Below, piece by piece: positions 16,330-24,467 of a DNA stretch of 64,000 nt (position 1 is the first letter of the stretch; each line of letters begins with the position of its first letter). The notes beneath the pieces are model-generated. The model did no database searches. It worked only from the letters and a program-made list of their open reading frames with translations, and had not been told where the DNA came from. Origin of the DNA: an uncultured Lachnospiraceae bacterium (GTDB lineage Bacteria; Bacillota; Clostridia; Lachnospirales; Lachnospiraceae); the NCBI GenBank assembly GCA_910578715.1, contig CAJTRL010000003.1:73156-137155 (forward strand), in the 5' to 3' direction. Both the position numbers and the translations under genes were made by a program.

Positions 16330-18078
16330 ATGAAAATGCGAAAAATTTTATCCGTCCTGACAGTGACGGCGCTCTGCGCAAGTATGCTGGCGGGATGCGG
16401 CGGCGGCTCCGGTGATGCTTCATCGAACAACGCCGGAGACAACAGCACAAGTACCAACACCAATACCAATACGGCTTCCGATGCTGGCACTGATAATGCT
16501 TCGTCAGGGGACGTGGCAGCGAGCGATGATACTTCTCCGATTACCTTTGAAGTATTCCTGACAGACGCAAACAATGACAGCTGGGATAACCCGGTTGGAA
16601 ATGCAATTACCGAGGCGACTGGCGTTACATTGGATATTTCTTATCCGGTTTCTTCCCAGGGCGATGCGAAACAGGATGTTGCGCTGATGATTGCAAACGA
16701 CGAATACCCGGATTTGATTTATTCCAAGGGTGAGGCGACACAGCTGTATGAAGCGGGCGCGCTGATTGATATGAGAGATTTGATTGAGCAGTATGGCCCC
16801 AATATTAAGAAGATGTATGGCGATGAGTTTGAAAAACTGAAATGGGGTCAGGGCGACGACGGCATTTACCAGCTTTCCTATGCGGGCGTCAGAGCGCAGA
16901 CACTGAAAACTGGCGGTTCCTGTCAGATTCAGTTTGCGGCGCTGAAAGAAAACAATTATGAATATCCTACGACGCTGGAGGAGTATGAAGCGCTGATTAA
17001 GAAATATCTGGAAGCGCATCCGACGACGGAAGACGGTCTGGAAACTATCGGTATCACGATGAGCGCATCCGACTGGCACTGGATGATTACCCTCGGCAAC
17101 CCGGCAGGCTTTATCGCAGACGCGGCACCGGATAACGGCCAGTGGGTGGTTGACGAGAATTATAACTGCTATTACAAACATACGACGCCGGAAGAGAAAG
17201 AATACTTCCAGTGGCTGTGCCGTATGTATGACGAAGGCATTCTCGACCCGAACTTTGCAACACAGACACATGACGATTACATCGCAAAACTTTCCAGCGG
17301 ACGTGTTGTAGCGATTACGGACGCGGAATGGGATTACAATCAGGCGCAGCAGGTTCTGATTGCGGACGGCAAAGTGGATAAGACATATTGCGGACTTCCT
17401 GTAACGCTGCGTGCGGACCAGAAGGCGCCTACTCTGTTATATCAGGGACTTCAGGTAGGCTGGGGCATGGCGATTACCAAGAGCTGTGAAGACCCGGTAC
17501 GTGCGGTCAAATTCCTTGATTTCCTCTGCTCCGATGAAGGTGCGGTTCTTCATAAATGGGGCGTAGAAGGCGTGAACTACTTTTTAGATGATAATGGCAT
17601 GAGATATCGTACACAGGAAGAAATCGATGCTTCCAATTCCGACCCGGATTATGGTAAAAAGACAGGTGTCGGCAACTACACAGGATTCCCGATTTATGGC
17701 GATGGCGCTGAAGATGAGAACGGAAATCCCTATACGACGATAACAAGACAGTCTGTAAAAGATGAATACAACGAAGAGCAGAAAGCAGCCTGTGAAGCAT
17801 GGGGCGTGGATATGTTAATCGATATTTTCCCGCAGCCCGATGAATTCGAAGTACCGCCGTACTCTCCGATATGGGCTTATCAGCTTCCTCAGGATTTGTT
17901 AAATACAGTGGACATTCTGAACGAAATCGCATGGCCGGGACTGGTAAAATGTGTAACAGGCGGTCAGGCTAATTTCGATGCGAACTGGGATGCAATGGTA
18001 GCGGAACTGGAAGCAAACGGCATGAATGAGGCAAATGCGGAAATGACAGCATTCCTTGCTGAAAAGATTGGCCAGTAA
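16330..18078 (+). CDS. Extracellular sugar-binding lipoprotein
   Basis: A 582-residue solute-binding protein: signal peptide, lipobox MLAGC at about residue 22, then a Ser/Thr/Asn-rich linker and a two-lobed binding domain with many aromatic residues (DWHWMITLGNPAG, EKEYFQWLCRMYDEG). It captures oligosaccharides for the two upstream permeases. The ribosome-binding site AAAAAGGAGG is very strong, fitting the high copy number such proteins need. It lies 105 bases after the permeases. Confidence 0.9.
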   Translation: MKMRKILSVLTVTALCASMLAGCGGGSGDASSNNAGDNSTSTNTNTNTASDAGTDNASSGDVAASDDTSPITFEVFLTDANNDSWDNPVGNAITEATGVTLDISYPVSSQGDAKQDVALMIANDEYPDLIYSKGEATQLYEAGALIDMRDLIEQYGPNIKKMYGDEFEKLKWGQGDDGIYQLSYAGVRAQTLKTGGSCQIQFAALKENNYEYPTTLEEYEALIKKYLEAHPTTEDGLETIGITMSASDWHWMITLGNPAGFIADAAPDNGQWVVDENYNCYYKHTTPEEKEYFQWLCRMYDEGILDPNFATQTHDDYIAKLSSGRVVAITDAEWDYNQAQQVLIADGKVDKTYCGLPVTLRADQKAPTLLYQGLQVGWGMAITKSCEDPVRAVKFLDFLCSDEGAVLHKWGVEGVNYFLDDNGMRYRTQEEIDASNSDPDYGKKTGVGNYTGFPIYGDGAEDENGNPYTTITRQSVKDEYNEEQKAACEAWGVDMLIDIFPQPDEFEVPPYSPIWAYQLPQDLLNTVDILNEIAWPGLVKCVTGGQANFDANWDAMVAELEANGMNEANAEMTAFLAEKIGQ

Positions 18079-18164
18079 AGCGGATAACACCGTTGCGGAA
18101 ACGGTTGTCACAGGCTGGAAATGCCATGATAATCAATAGATATAATTGGTAATATGTAAAAAGT

Positions 18165-18199
18165 AAAGGGTCTGATATCTTTATGGTGTTAGGCCCTTT
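18165..18199 (+). terminator. Hairpin terminator after the importer operon
   Basis: An 11-bp stem (AAAGGGTCTGA / TTAGGCCCTTT) with a 13-base loop. The T-run after it is poor (CTGTC), so it may allow read-through into the GH3 gene. Confidence 0.5.
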
Positions 18200-18289
18200 C
18201 TGTCACATGGAATTTTTCCGGGCCCGTGCCGAAAACGGGATTGAAAAAACAGGGCTGAAAATGATTGCCAGAAAAGGAGGATTGGCGGT

Positions 18290-21200
18290 ATGGAAGTAAA
18301 GAAAAATACACCCTTCTGGGATGTATCGTTATCCCTGGAGGAGCGGCTTGACTGGCTGATGTCGGAAATGACGCTGGATGAAAAACTGAGGATGCTTGCA
18401 ACGAGGGTTCCGGCAATAGAGCGGCTGGGCATCCCGGCGATGTCGGTAGGAGGAGAAGCCGCGCATGGCGTGGAGGCGAGAAATGACCAGAACGAACTGG
18501 GCGGGCCGGAAGTAACGACTTCTTTCCCACAGCCTATCGGGATGAGCGCTACCTGGAACCCGGAACTGATTAAAAAGGCAGGAACCGTAACGGGAACAGA
18601 AGCGCGCGTTCTGTATCACCGCCACCCGGACAGAGGTTTAAGCCGCTGGGCGCCCACAATTGATTTGGAACGCGACCCGCGGTGGGGCAGAACGGAGGAA
18701 GGCTATGGCGAAGACCCTGTTCTGATTGGAGAAATGTCTTCCGCCTATATTCAGGGAATGCAGGGCGATGACCCTCACTATCTTCGTGTCGCGTCCACCC
18801 TGAAACATTTTTATGGAAACAATACGGAAGTGGGGCGGGGATGGAAAAATTCCTCTATCGACCCGCGTAACAAATACGAGCTGTATCTGGAACCGTTCCG
18901 CCGGGCCATCGAAAAAGGCGGTGCAGAGGCCATTATGACAGCCTATAATAAAATCAACGGTATTCCGGGCATGCTGAACCCGGAAGTCAGAACGATTTTA
19001 AAGGAGCAGTACGGTTTAAAACACGCGGTCTGCGACGGCGGTGCGATGGAGCTTGTGGCTGATTTCCATCACTACTGCGGTCTTCATGCGGAAACGATTG
19101 CAATGGCCTTAAAAGCCGGTGTGGATGGCATGTCGGATAACCCGGATGTGGTGGAGCAGGCGGCGAGAGAGGCTTTTGCACTCGGACTGATTACGGAAAA
19201 AGATGTGGACGAGGCGCTTCGGAATATGTTCCGCACGAAATTAAGGCTTGGCGTTTATGACGCGGAGCAGCGCAATCCTTATGATAATGTGACGGAGGCG
19301 GATATCAATTCGGAAGAAAATCAGGAGATATGCCGCCAGGTATCGAGAGAATCCATTGTTCTTCTGAAAAACGACGGGGAGATGCTTCCGCTCGATAAAA
19401 GCGCTTCCACGGATTCGCTGGCGCTGGTTGGCCCGGTGGGGGATTCCTGGTATCGTGACTGGTACTGTGGAGAGCCCCTTCGCAAAACGACGCTGAAACA
19501 GGGAATAGAAAAGCTGCTGGAGACAGAAATTCCTTTTGCGGACGGCTATGACAGAGTAATCTTACGCTGTGGGGAGAAAGGAATCGCCGTGGCGGATGAC
19601 GGAGCGCTTGTTTTATCCGACGAGCCGGATATTTTTATCAGGAAAGACTGGGGCGAGGGATGCCTGTATTTTCAGTGCGCCCGCACCGGAAAGTACATGA
19701 ATACGAGATTCTATCCCGGCAAAGTAAACCCGGAGGATATGGGCAAACTGGCGGCGGATATCGAAGAGCCGTTTGACTGGTTCGTGATGGAAATTTTCCA
19801 TATGGAAGAACAGGGGGACGGGACGGCGGTGCTGACAAACCGATTTGGCTCTCCCGTACTGGCGGGAGAGGACGGAAGCCTCTGGTCCATGCGGGGCGGA
19901 GAGGAAATCGGGGCCAGCGTCGGTCTGGAAATCGCGAGCGCAACGTCGGCACGCAAAGAGATTGCAATGTCCGAAATAACTTTTACGCTGGAAGTTGTGG
20001 AATCCGGTGTGGAGGCCGCAGTCAGGCTGGCGCAGAGCAAAGAGAAGGTCGTGCTTGCGCTCGGCTGTAATCCGATGGTGAACGCGAGAGAAGAGGTGGA
20101 CCGCGGCACAATTATACTGCCGCCGGAACAGGAAAGGCTGATGGAAGCGGTTTATCAGGCTAATCCCAATGTGATTCTTGCACTTTTCTCCAACTATCCT
20201 TATGCGATGAATGCCGCACAGGAAAAACTGCCCGCGATTTTGTGGAGCGCGACGGGAAGCCAGGATATGGGAGAGGCGATGGCGGAGACGATTTTCGGGG
20301 AAAATGCGCCCGCCGGGCGTCTGAATATGACCTGGTATCGGAGCGACGAACAGCTTCCCGACATCGACGATTACGATGTAATTAAAGGAAAACGCACTTA
20401 CCGCTATTTTGACGGCGAAGTTCTCTATCCATTCGGCTTCGGTCTGACCTATTCGGAATTTGTCTATTCGGATTTGACTGTGGAGCTGATGGATAAGAGA
20501 AGCCTTTCCGTATCTTTTACGGTGAAAAATATCGGGAAACGAACGAGCGACGAAGTGGTACAGGTTTATGGAACGGCTCCGGTTTCCCGCGTGAAAAAGC
20601 CGTTAAAACAGTTACTGGGATTCCGGCGTCTGAAAAATGTCGCCCCGGGAGAAAGCAGAAGAGTGGAGATTTCCGTTCCCGTCGAAGAGTTCCGTTTTTA
20701 TGACGTTATCAGCCGTTCTTTGATGGTGGAAGGGGGCTGCTATACGATTTATGCGGGGCCGGACAGCGCGGCGAAACTGTGTACGCAGATTGAAATTCCG
20801 GGCGGAAAACCGGGACTGCGCGATATGTCACAAAAAACCGCGGCGGACCACTACGATGATTATGAGAATATCGTGCTGACACAGGGACAGTTCGGGTACA
20901 GCGCGGCGGGACTTTTACACACCGATAAGGAAGGCGTTCTCATTTACCGGGATTGTGCGATTCCGGCGGACGCCAAAGAAATTACGCTTCATCTGCTGAG
21001 CGAAAAAGACGGCGGCGTGGAAATCTTTATCGATGGAAAAGCGGCCGGAAGCTGGCGTGGAGAGACGAGAACCTATGTAAAGAATCCGCGCCCGGTGATG
21101 GGGCCGCTGATGGTCAAAGACATGGAAGAGAGGATTGCCAGCTGGAAGCCTGTCTATGCGGATGTGAAAATCAAATTAACGTTAGAAGGGAAGGAAAAAG

Positions 21201-21352
21201 CAGATTTGACAGAAACACCTTCTGAAGGAAAATTTCCAGACACAATCCCTTCCGAAGCGGTATCTTCCGGGGAGAAAACGTCTGATAAAATTTCATCGGA
21301 ACTGATGATTCGGATGACAGGGGATGTGAAGTTGTGCTATTATAGGTTCTGA
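18290..21352 (+). CDS. GH3 beta-glycosidase with internal beta-trefoil-like insert
   Basis: A 1020-residue cytoplasmic enzyme, well above the usual 700-800 for GH3. The N-terminal barrel carries the nucleophile in AVCDGGAM (D249) and the KHFYGNN motif. The C-terminal alpha/beta domain is split by an insert of about 135 residues (roughly 420-555; YFQCARTGKYMNTRF, FVMEIF) resembling fascin-like beta-trefoils seen in some BglX relatives. The acid/base region NAREEVDRGTIILP follows it. Then come an FN3-like domain and a C-terminal carbohydrate-binding-like domain broken by a Ser/Glu/Pro loop. In this locus it fits a beta-glucosidase or beta-xylosidase cutting backbone units. Start ATG has AAAAGGAGG upstream. 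Confidence 0.88.
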   Translation: MEVKKNTPFWDVSLSLEERLDWLMSEMTLDEKLRMLATRVPAIERLGIPAMSVGGEAAHGVEARNDQNELGGPEVTTSFPQPIGMSATWNPELIKKAGTVTGTEARVLYHRHPDRGLSRWAPTIDLERDPRWGRTEEGYGEDPVLIGEMSSAYIQGMQGDDPHYLRVASTLKHFYGNNTEVGRGWKNSSIDPRNKYELYLEPFRRAIEKGGAEAIMTAYNKINGIPGMLNPEVRTILKEQYGLKHAVCDGGAMELVADFHHYCGLHAETIAMALKAGVDGMSDNPDVVEQAAREAFALGLITEKDVDEALRNMFRTKLRLGVYDAEQRNPYDNVTEADINSEENQEICRQVSRESIVLLKNDGEMLPLDKSASTDSLALVGPVGDSWYRDWYCGEPLRKTTLKQGIEKLLETEIPFADGYDRVILRCGEKGIAVADDGALVLSDEPDIFIRKDWGEGCLYFQCARTGKYMNTRFYPGKVNPEDMGKLAADIEEPFDWFVMEIFHMEEQGDGTAVLTNRFGSPVLAGEDGSLWSMRGGEEIGASVGLEIASATSARKEIAMSEITFTLEVVESGVEAAVRLAQSKEKVVLALGCNPMVNAREEVDRGTIILPPEQERLMEAVYQANPNVILALFSNYPYAMNAAQEKLPAILWSATGSQDMGEAMAETIFGENAPAGRLNMTWYRSDEQLPDIDDYDVIKGKRTYRYFDGEVLYPFGFGLTYSEFVYSDLTVELMDKRSLSVSFTVKNIGKRTSDEVVQVYGTAPVSRVKKPLKQLLGFRRLKNVAPGESRRVEISVPVEEFRFYDVISRSLMVEGGCYTIYAGPDSAAKLCTQIEIPGGKPGLRDMSQKTAADHYDDYENIVLTQGQFGYSAAGLLHTDKEGVLIYRDCAIPADAKEITLHLLSEKDGGVEIFIDGKAAGSWRGETRTYVKNPRPVMGPLMVKDMEERIASWKPVYADVKIKLTLEGKEKADLTETPSEGKFPDTIPSEAVSSGEKTSDKISSELMIRMTGDVKLCYYRF

Positions 21353-21418
21353 TAAGGAAACGATAAGGTTTCAGGAAACAACAAGGTTTTAAGGAAACGA
21401 CAGGGTTTCAGGAAAATG
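21344..21418 (+). repeat. Four degenerate copies of an 18-20-base repeat at the GH3 stop
   Basis: Units of the form AAGGTTTCAGGAAAC begin near 21344, 21365, 21383 and 21402. The first copy contains the last codon and stop codon of the GH3 gene. No product is seen. Confidence 0.75.
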
Positions 21419-21485
21419 TTGCTGCCGGATGTTTTTGGTTCAGGGAACCGGGAAACATCCGGCAGCGTTTACAGGGAGGATGACA

Positions 21486-22304
21486 ATGATATATAAAGAA
21501 TACCCGATTCGGGCGGAAGGCTCTGCGGAAGATGCCAGAATGACAACCTATCTGATTTCATATTCGGAGGCGATGAAAATACAGAAACGGCCCCTGATTA
21601 TCATCTGTCCGGGCGGCGGCTACCGCTATGTTTCCGAGCGAGAAGGAGAAATGATTGCGTTTCAGTGGAATGCCCTCGGCTATCATGCGGTGGTACTGAA
21701 ATACTCCGTGAATCCGGCGCTTTATCCGACTGCGCTTTTAGAGCTGGCGGAGGTTATGAAGATGGTAAAAGAGCACAGCGCGGAGTGGTATGTGGACACG
21801 GAGCGGATTCTGGTGGAAGGCTCTTCGGCTGGCGGCCACCTGGCGGCGTCCTATGGCATGTTCTGGAAGAAACCTTTTTTGTCGGAGAAAATCGGCATTG
21901 CTTCGGAAGAACTCCGCCCGGCGGGTATGATTCTGCATTATCCGGTCATTACGTCCGGCGAATACGCGCATCGGGATTCTTTTCATATGCTGCTCGGTGA
22001 AAAATACGAGGAACTGAAAGAGGAGATGTCGCTGGAAAATCAGGTAAACAAAGATGTGCCGCCGACTTTTATCTGGCATACGAATGAGGACAAATCCGTG
22101 CCGGCGGAGAACTCGCTGCTGCTGGCGCTCGCAATGCGGCGGCACAATGTTCCGGTGGAACTGCATTTGTATGCGAAGGGCGGCCACGGGCTCGCCCTTG
22201 CGGATGAACGCACGATGTGCGCCGACGGAAGCGGCACGGAGAAGGAATGCACCTCCTGGGTGGCGCTGGCGGATATGTGGATGCGGGAAGTGGTTTTCAG
22301 GTAG
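21486..22304 (+). CDS. Alpha/beta-hydrolase, acetyl-esterase-like (BD-FAE group)
   Basis: A 272-residue cytoplasmic esterase. The oxyanion motif is PGGGYRYVSERE, the nucleophile sits in EGSSAGGHLA, and the acid and His lie in NEDKSVPAENS and KGGHGLAL. This group removes acetyl (sometimes feruloyl) groups from sugars. Xyloglucan galactose is often O-acetylated, which fits the locus. Of two in-frame ATGs I chose 21486, because GGGAGG is 6 bases upstream and would touch the earlier one. Confidence 0.85.
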   Translation: MIYKEYPIRAEGSAEDARMTTYLISYSEAMKIQKRPLIIICPGGGYRYVSEREGEMIAFQWNALGYHAVVLKYSVNPALYPTALLELAEVMKMVKEHSAEWYVDTERILVEGSSAGGHLAASYGMFWKKPFLSEKIGIASEELRPAGMILHYPVITSGEYAHRDSFHMLLGEKYEELKEEMSLENQVNKDVPPTFIWHTNEDKSVPAENSLLLALAMRRHNVPVELHLYAKGGHGLALADERTMCADGSGTEKECTSWVALADMWMREVVFR

Positions 22305-22318
22305 GATAAGAGTTCCGA

Positions 22319-22357
22319 GGGGCATTATTGGGGCTGTTACAGCCCCAACAATGCCCC
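22319..22357. terminator. Perfect-looking convergent hairpin over a stop codon
   Basis: GGGGCATT-A-TTGGGGCTG pairs with CAGCCCCAA-C-AATGCCCC: 17 bp with one mismatch and a three-base loop TTA, which is the stop codon of the XRE gene read on the other strand. Neither side has a T-run, so termination would rely on stem strength. Confidence 0.6.
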
Positions 22358-22777
22358 GGCAATCATGAGAACGGTACAGGCCAGTGAAAACAGCATTCCA
22401 ACAATTGTTAAGCCAATCAGCAGTTTATTTTTCATATGGCTTATTTGAAATTTCAGGGAAGCAATTCCCACAATCCATCCGAAAATCGGAGGAAAGGATA
22501 AGTAAGTTAATACGCCCGCCCGCAATTTGTCATACCCGGCATCTTCTTTTGCCGCCGATAGATTTACATCCATCTGCTCTATCTCATCCTTTAAAAGATA
22601 ATCCAATGAGCAGTCAAATATTTTACCGATTCGGATTAGTTTCTCGGTGTCCGGATATGCCTCGTCGCGTTCCCATTTCGATACAGCCTGTCTCGATACT
22701 TTTAAAATTTCCGCAAATTGTTCCTGTGTTAAATTCTGGTCTTTCCGCAGTTTTGTTATTTTTTCGCCGATTGTCAT
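22337..22777 (-). CDS. XRE-family regulator with membrane helices
   Basis: A 146-residue protein. Residues about 5-60 form a Cro/C1-type helix-turn-helix (LTQEQFAEILKVSRQAVSKWERDEAYPD). Residues about 85-146 hold two hydrophobic helices, so the regulator is probably membrane-bound. The start has AGGAGG 11 bases upstream. It is the last gene of a GH42-GH29-XRE series on the minus strand; two operator-like sites lie just upstream and suggest self-control. Confidence 0.85.
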   Translation of the reverse strand: MTIGEKITKLRKDQNLTQEQFAEILKVSRQAVSKWERDEAYPDTEKLIRIGKIFDCSLDYLLKDEIEQMDVNLSAAKEDAGYDKLRAGVLTYLSFPPIFGWIVGIASLKFQISHMKNKLLIGLTIVGMLFSLACTVLMIAGALLGL

Positions 22778-22794
22778 ATGATGCAGCCTCCTTT

Positions 22795-22832
22795 AATTGA
22801 TAAAATCATTTTTCCTGAATTGATAAAATCAT
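22795..22832 (-). promoter_or_regulatory. Two operator-like repeats before the XRE gene
   Basis: AATTGATAAAATCAT occurs twice, at 22795-22809 and 22818-22832, 23 bases apart (about two helical turns). Each contains the palindrome TGAT-AAA-ATCA. The position directly upstream of the ribosome-binding site suits an autoregulatory operator. Confidence 0.55.
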
Positions 22833-22900
22833 CTTAGAATACAGCATCGTATTTTGACACCATTCACAGGTTGCTAAATGAAAATCTTCGGTTGCATTCT

Positions 22901-24385
22901 CTATTCCGTCACAACCTTGATAACCACCGGGAACTCGCTTTTTACGGTAGTCGTCGTAAAATGCAGTCCGTCTCCATCTGTCCGGAAGTCAATCGGTTCA
23001 TCCGAGCCGAGAATACTGACGCCGCGGATGATGCCGTGGAAGTTCGGTTTATTGGCGTCGGCGCTTTTGCCGAGGGAACGGATGGTTATGCGGCCGTCCG
23101 ACGGATATTGCAGACAAATTGCGTAGATGCAGCCGTTGCCGGCGGTAAAGCGGAAGTCTTCGCTTGTATAGGAGGTGGCGGAGCCGTCGCTGAACTGGCC
23201 TTCTACTTCCCGGGTCGGCCCTTCCGCGGAATAACGCCAGGGCTTGCTGTTATAGACAGCCTCTCCGTTTACGGAAAGCCAGCTGCCGATATCCTGTAAA
23301 ATGGCGGTCGTTTCTTCCGTAAAAGTACCGTCGGCTTTCGGGCCGATATTTAACAGGAGATTGCCGTTTTTGCTGACCACATCCGCCAGATAACAAATCA
23401 GCTCGTTACTGCTCTTATAATCAAGAGAAGTGGTATAGCACCAGGAATTGCGCATAACGGAAGTGTCCGTCTGCCAGTGGTAGGGTTTGGCATCCGCAAA
23501 TTTTCCGCGTTCTACGTCTACGATTGCGCTGCCGAAGGCCATCGCGTCATGCTTGTAACAAATGGCGGCCGGGAAGCCCCATTCCAGTCCGCGGTTGTAA
23601 TAATATGCGGCAATCTGCCGCAGTCCGGGTTTGTAACCTTCGTGCTGAATCCACCAGTCAAAATAAAGAATCTTCGGCTGATAGCGGTCGATAATTTCAC
23701 AGGTACGGCAAATCCAGTCCTCCAGAAATTCTTCCGTCGGATAGGGGGTGGCAAACAGGTTCTGATGCTCCGGCTGTTCCTGTAAGGAAGGCCAGTAGAA
23801 ATCACCGCACTTCAGCGGCTCTTTGATGTCGCTTTCAAAGTCTTTGCCGTTTCCCATAAACCAGAGATGTTCCGCCCGGTGGGAAGAGGCACCCAAGACG
23901 AGCCCTCTTTTTTCAAAGGCTTCTTTCAATTCTCCGAGAATATTCCGCTTCGGGCCCATTTTGGCCGCGTTGTAAACCGACAGGTCACTGTCGTACATCT
24001 GGAAACCGTCGTGATGCTCGGCTACGGGCACGACATATTTCGCGCCTGCTTTTACAAAAGTTTCCGCCCAGAAATCCGGGTCGAATTTGTCCGCAGTGAA
24101 CATCGGAATAAAGTCTTTGTAGCCGAACTCCTTATGAGGACCGTAGGTTTTGACATGGTGCTCAAACTCCGGCGTGCCCTGGATATACATATTCCGGGAA
24201 TACCATTCGTTGGAAAAGGCCGGAACGCTGTACACGCCCCAGTGGATAAAAATACCGAATTTGGCTTTTTCATACCACGCGGGCATCGCAAAATCCGTCA
24301 GAGAGCCCCAGTCGTCGTGGTAGGGGCCTTTGTCGATAACTTTCCGTATTGATGCTAAATAGGCTTTTTTGTCTGTGATTTTCAT
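22901..24385 (-). CDS. Alpha-L-fucosidase, glycoside hydrolase family 29
   Basis: A 494-residue cytoplasmic enzyme. The nucleophile is D243 in KILYFDWWIQ. Conserved N-terminal parts are FGIFIHWGVYSVPAF, the Ala/Gly-rich AGAKYVVPVAEHHDGF substrate motif and GNLLLNIGPKADG at the end of the barrel. A C-terminal beta domain follows. It removes terminal fucose, for example from fucosylated xyloglucan side chains. Signal peptide absent. It follows the GH42 gene by 82 bases and has AAAGGAAT as ribosome-binding site. Confidence 0.92.
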   Translation of the reverse strand: MKITDKKAYLASIRKVIDKGPYHDDWGSLTDFAMPAWYEKAKFGIFIHWGVYSVPAFSNEWYSRNMYIQGTPEFEHHVKTYGPHKEFGYKDFIPMFTADKFDPDFWAETFVKAGAKYVVPVAEHHDGFQMYDSDLSVYNAAKMGPKRNILGELKEAFEKRGLVLGASSHRAEHLWFMGNGKDFESDIKEPLKCGDFYWPSLQEQPEHQNLFATPYPTEEFLEDWICRTCEIIDRYQPKILYFDWWIQHEGYKPGLRQIAAYYYNRGLEWGFPAAICYKHDAMAFGSAIVDVERGKFADAKPYHWQTDTSVMRNSWCYTTSLDYKSSNELICYLADVVSKNGNLLLNIGPKADGTFTEETTAILQDIGSWLSVNGEAVYNSKPWRYSAEGPTREVEGQFSDGSATSYTSEDFRFTAGNGCIYAICLQYPSDGRITIRSLGKSADANKPNFHGIIRGVSILGSDEPIDFRTDGDGLHFTTTTVKSEFPVVIKVVTE

Positions 24386-24467
24386 AGGGTGATTCCTTTC
24401 GTTGTGCTGAGGTATGTGGGCAAGCGGGCCGGGGCAGAGGGGAAAGTTTCCCAGACCTGTCTGCGGG

